DNA of 21,762 bases from Condylostoma magnum (lineage: Eukaryota > Ciliophora > Heterotrichea > Heterotrichida > Condylostomatidae), in NCBI GenBank assembly GCA_920105805.1, contig CAKKTI010000228.1, positions 12,573 to 34,334 of the forward strand, in the 5' to 3' direction. A model generated the notes under the pieces. It had not been told where the DNA came from and did no database searches. It saw only the letters and a list, made by a program, of their open reading frames with translations. A program made the translations under genes and the position numbers. How positions within the stretch are numbered: position 1 is the first letter of the stretch; every line of letters begins with the position of its first letter. This document shows, one piece after another, positions 21,510 to 21,762 of this stretch.

Positions 21510-21762
21510 TCATTTTCTATTTCTTTCAGCCTTCATCAAATGCTCTAATAACTCTTTCTCTCTCTTCTACAAAAACTCTACTCTTTTCTAAAGTGTATTA
21601 TTTTACTACTGCAACTGAAATGCATCTTCTCCTCCAAACCTGCTCTATACCTACGCTCTATCTTATTACAACTAAGCAATTTGTTTCTTCATGCTTTAAT
21701 TCTCGTTCAACAACTGTATAAAACTTACATTACTGATAGACTGCTAATCATTAGAGGGCTCT
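21510..21762 (-). CDS. C-terminal end of a coiled-coil protein (5' part beyond window)
   Basis: The last 83 residues of a minus-strand gene are visible, ending at TGA 21510-21512. The sequence is Gln- and charge-rich coiled coil: IQLLNENQSMKKQIAQLQQD, then RFGGEDAFQLQQQN, then QKRVEFLQKREKELLEHLMK. Many Gln codons are TAA or TAG, and there is no internal TGA in this stretch. No family is recognised. It differs from the coiled-coil protein at 1-1911, and the two are not obviously related. The frame beyond the stop (FCNFTY) looks like spacer, which supports TGA as the terminator here. Confidence 0.75.

Noticed and set aside
1-21762. Telomere repeats, transposons, retroelements, tRNA or rRNA genes
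   Set aside because: No C/G-rich telomere arrays at the edges, no terminal inverted repeats, no transposase or reverse-transcriptase motifs and no cloverleaf or rRNA-like sequence were noticed on reading either strand.

Overview
The window reads as somatic DNA of a ciliate that has reassigned all three stop codons. TAA and TAG are read as Gln throughout. TGA is read as Trp inside genes and is also the only credible stop at gene ends. The best proof is the histone deacetylase (2239-3426, minus), where the Trp of DWDVHHGNG and the Trp of the NI(P/A)W motif are both TGA. The same frame then ends at a TGA. This fits the karyorelict nuclear code (Loxodes and relatives) best, with the Condylostoma code as the alternative. 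The DNA is AT-rich, genes are long and closely packed, no telomere repeats are seen at either edge, and introns are few and short. Because only TGA can end a frame, almost any stretch looks open. I therefore chose frames by protein motifs, start codons, signal peptides and the phase of G residues.

Layout, left to right. 1-1911 (minus, 3' end outside the window): a coiled-coil protein with a Gln/Gly-rich N-terminus built from an octapeptide repeat. 2239-3426 (minus): a complete class II-type histone deacetylase. 3878-4941 (plus): a probable small spliced gene of unknown function, whose exact exons I could not settle. 5181-11974 (plus): a giant surface protein with Notch-type LNR modules, a parallel beta-helix, a Cys-rich stalk and a many-pass membrane domain. 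12209-16324 (plus): a type I membrane protein with three cadherin-like/propeller-like modules. 16270-21474 (minus): another giant surface protein with laminin-G-like, Cys-rich, furin-like and duplicated CxDGNxxxGDGC modules and a many-pass membrane domain. 21510-21762 (minus, 5' end outside): the C-terminal end of another coiled-coil protein.

The right three quarters of the window is thus a cluster of three very large surface or secretory-pathway proteins, transcribed plus, plus, minus. Two of them share the same type of C-terminal membrane domain, with LRK and KPF motifs 38-39 residues apart, under unrelated ectodomains. I infer a role in cell-surface adhesion or sensing, but nothing in the sequence fixes a ligand or a channel activity. 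No mobile element, RNA gene or CRISPR array was found.
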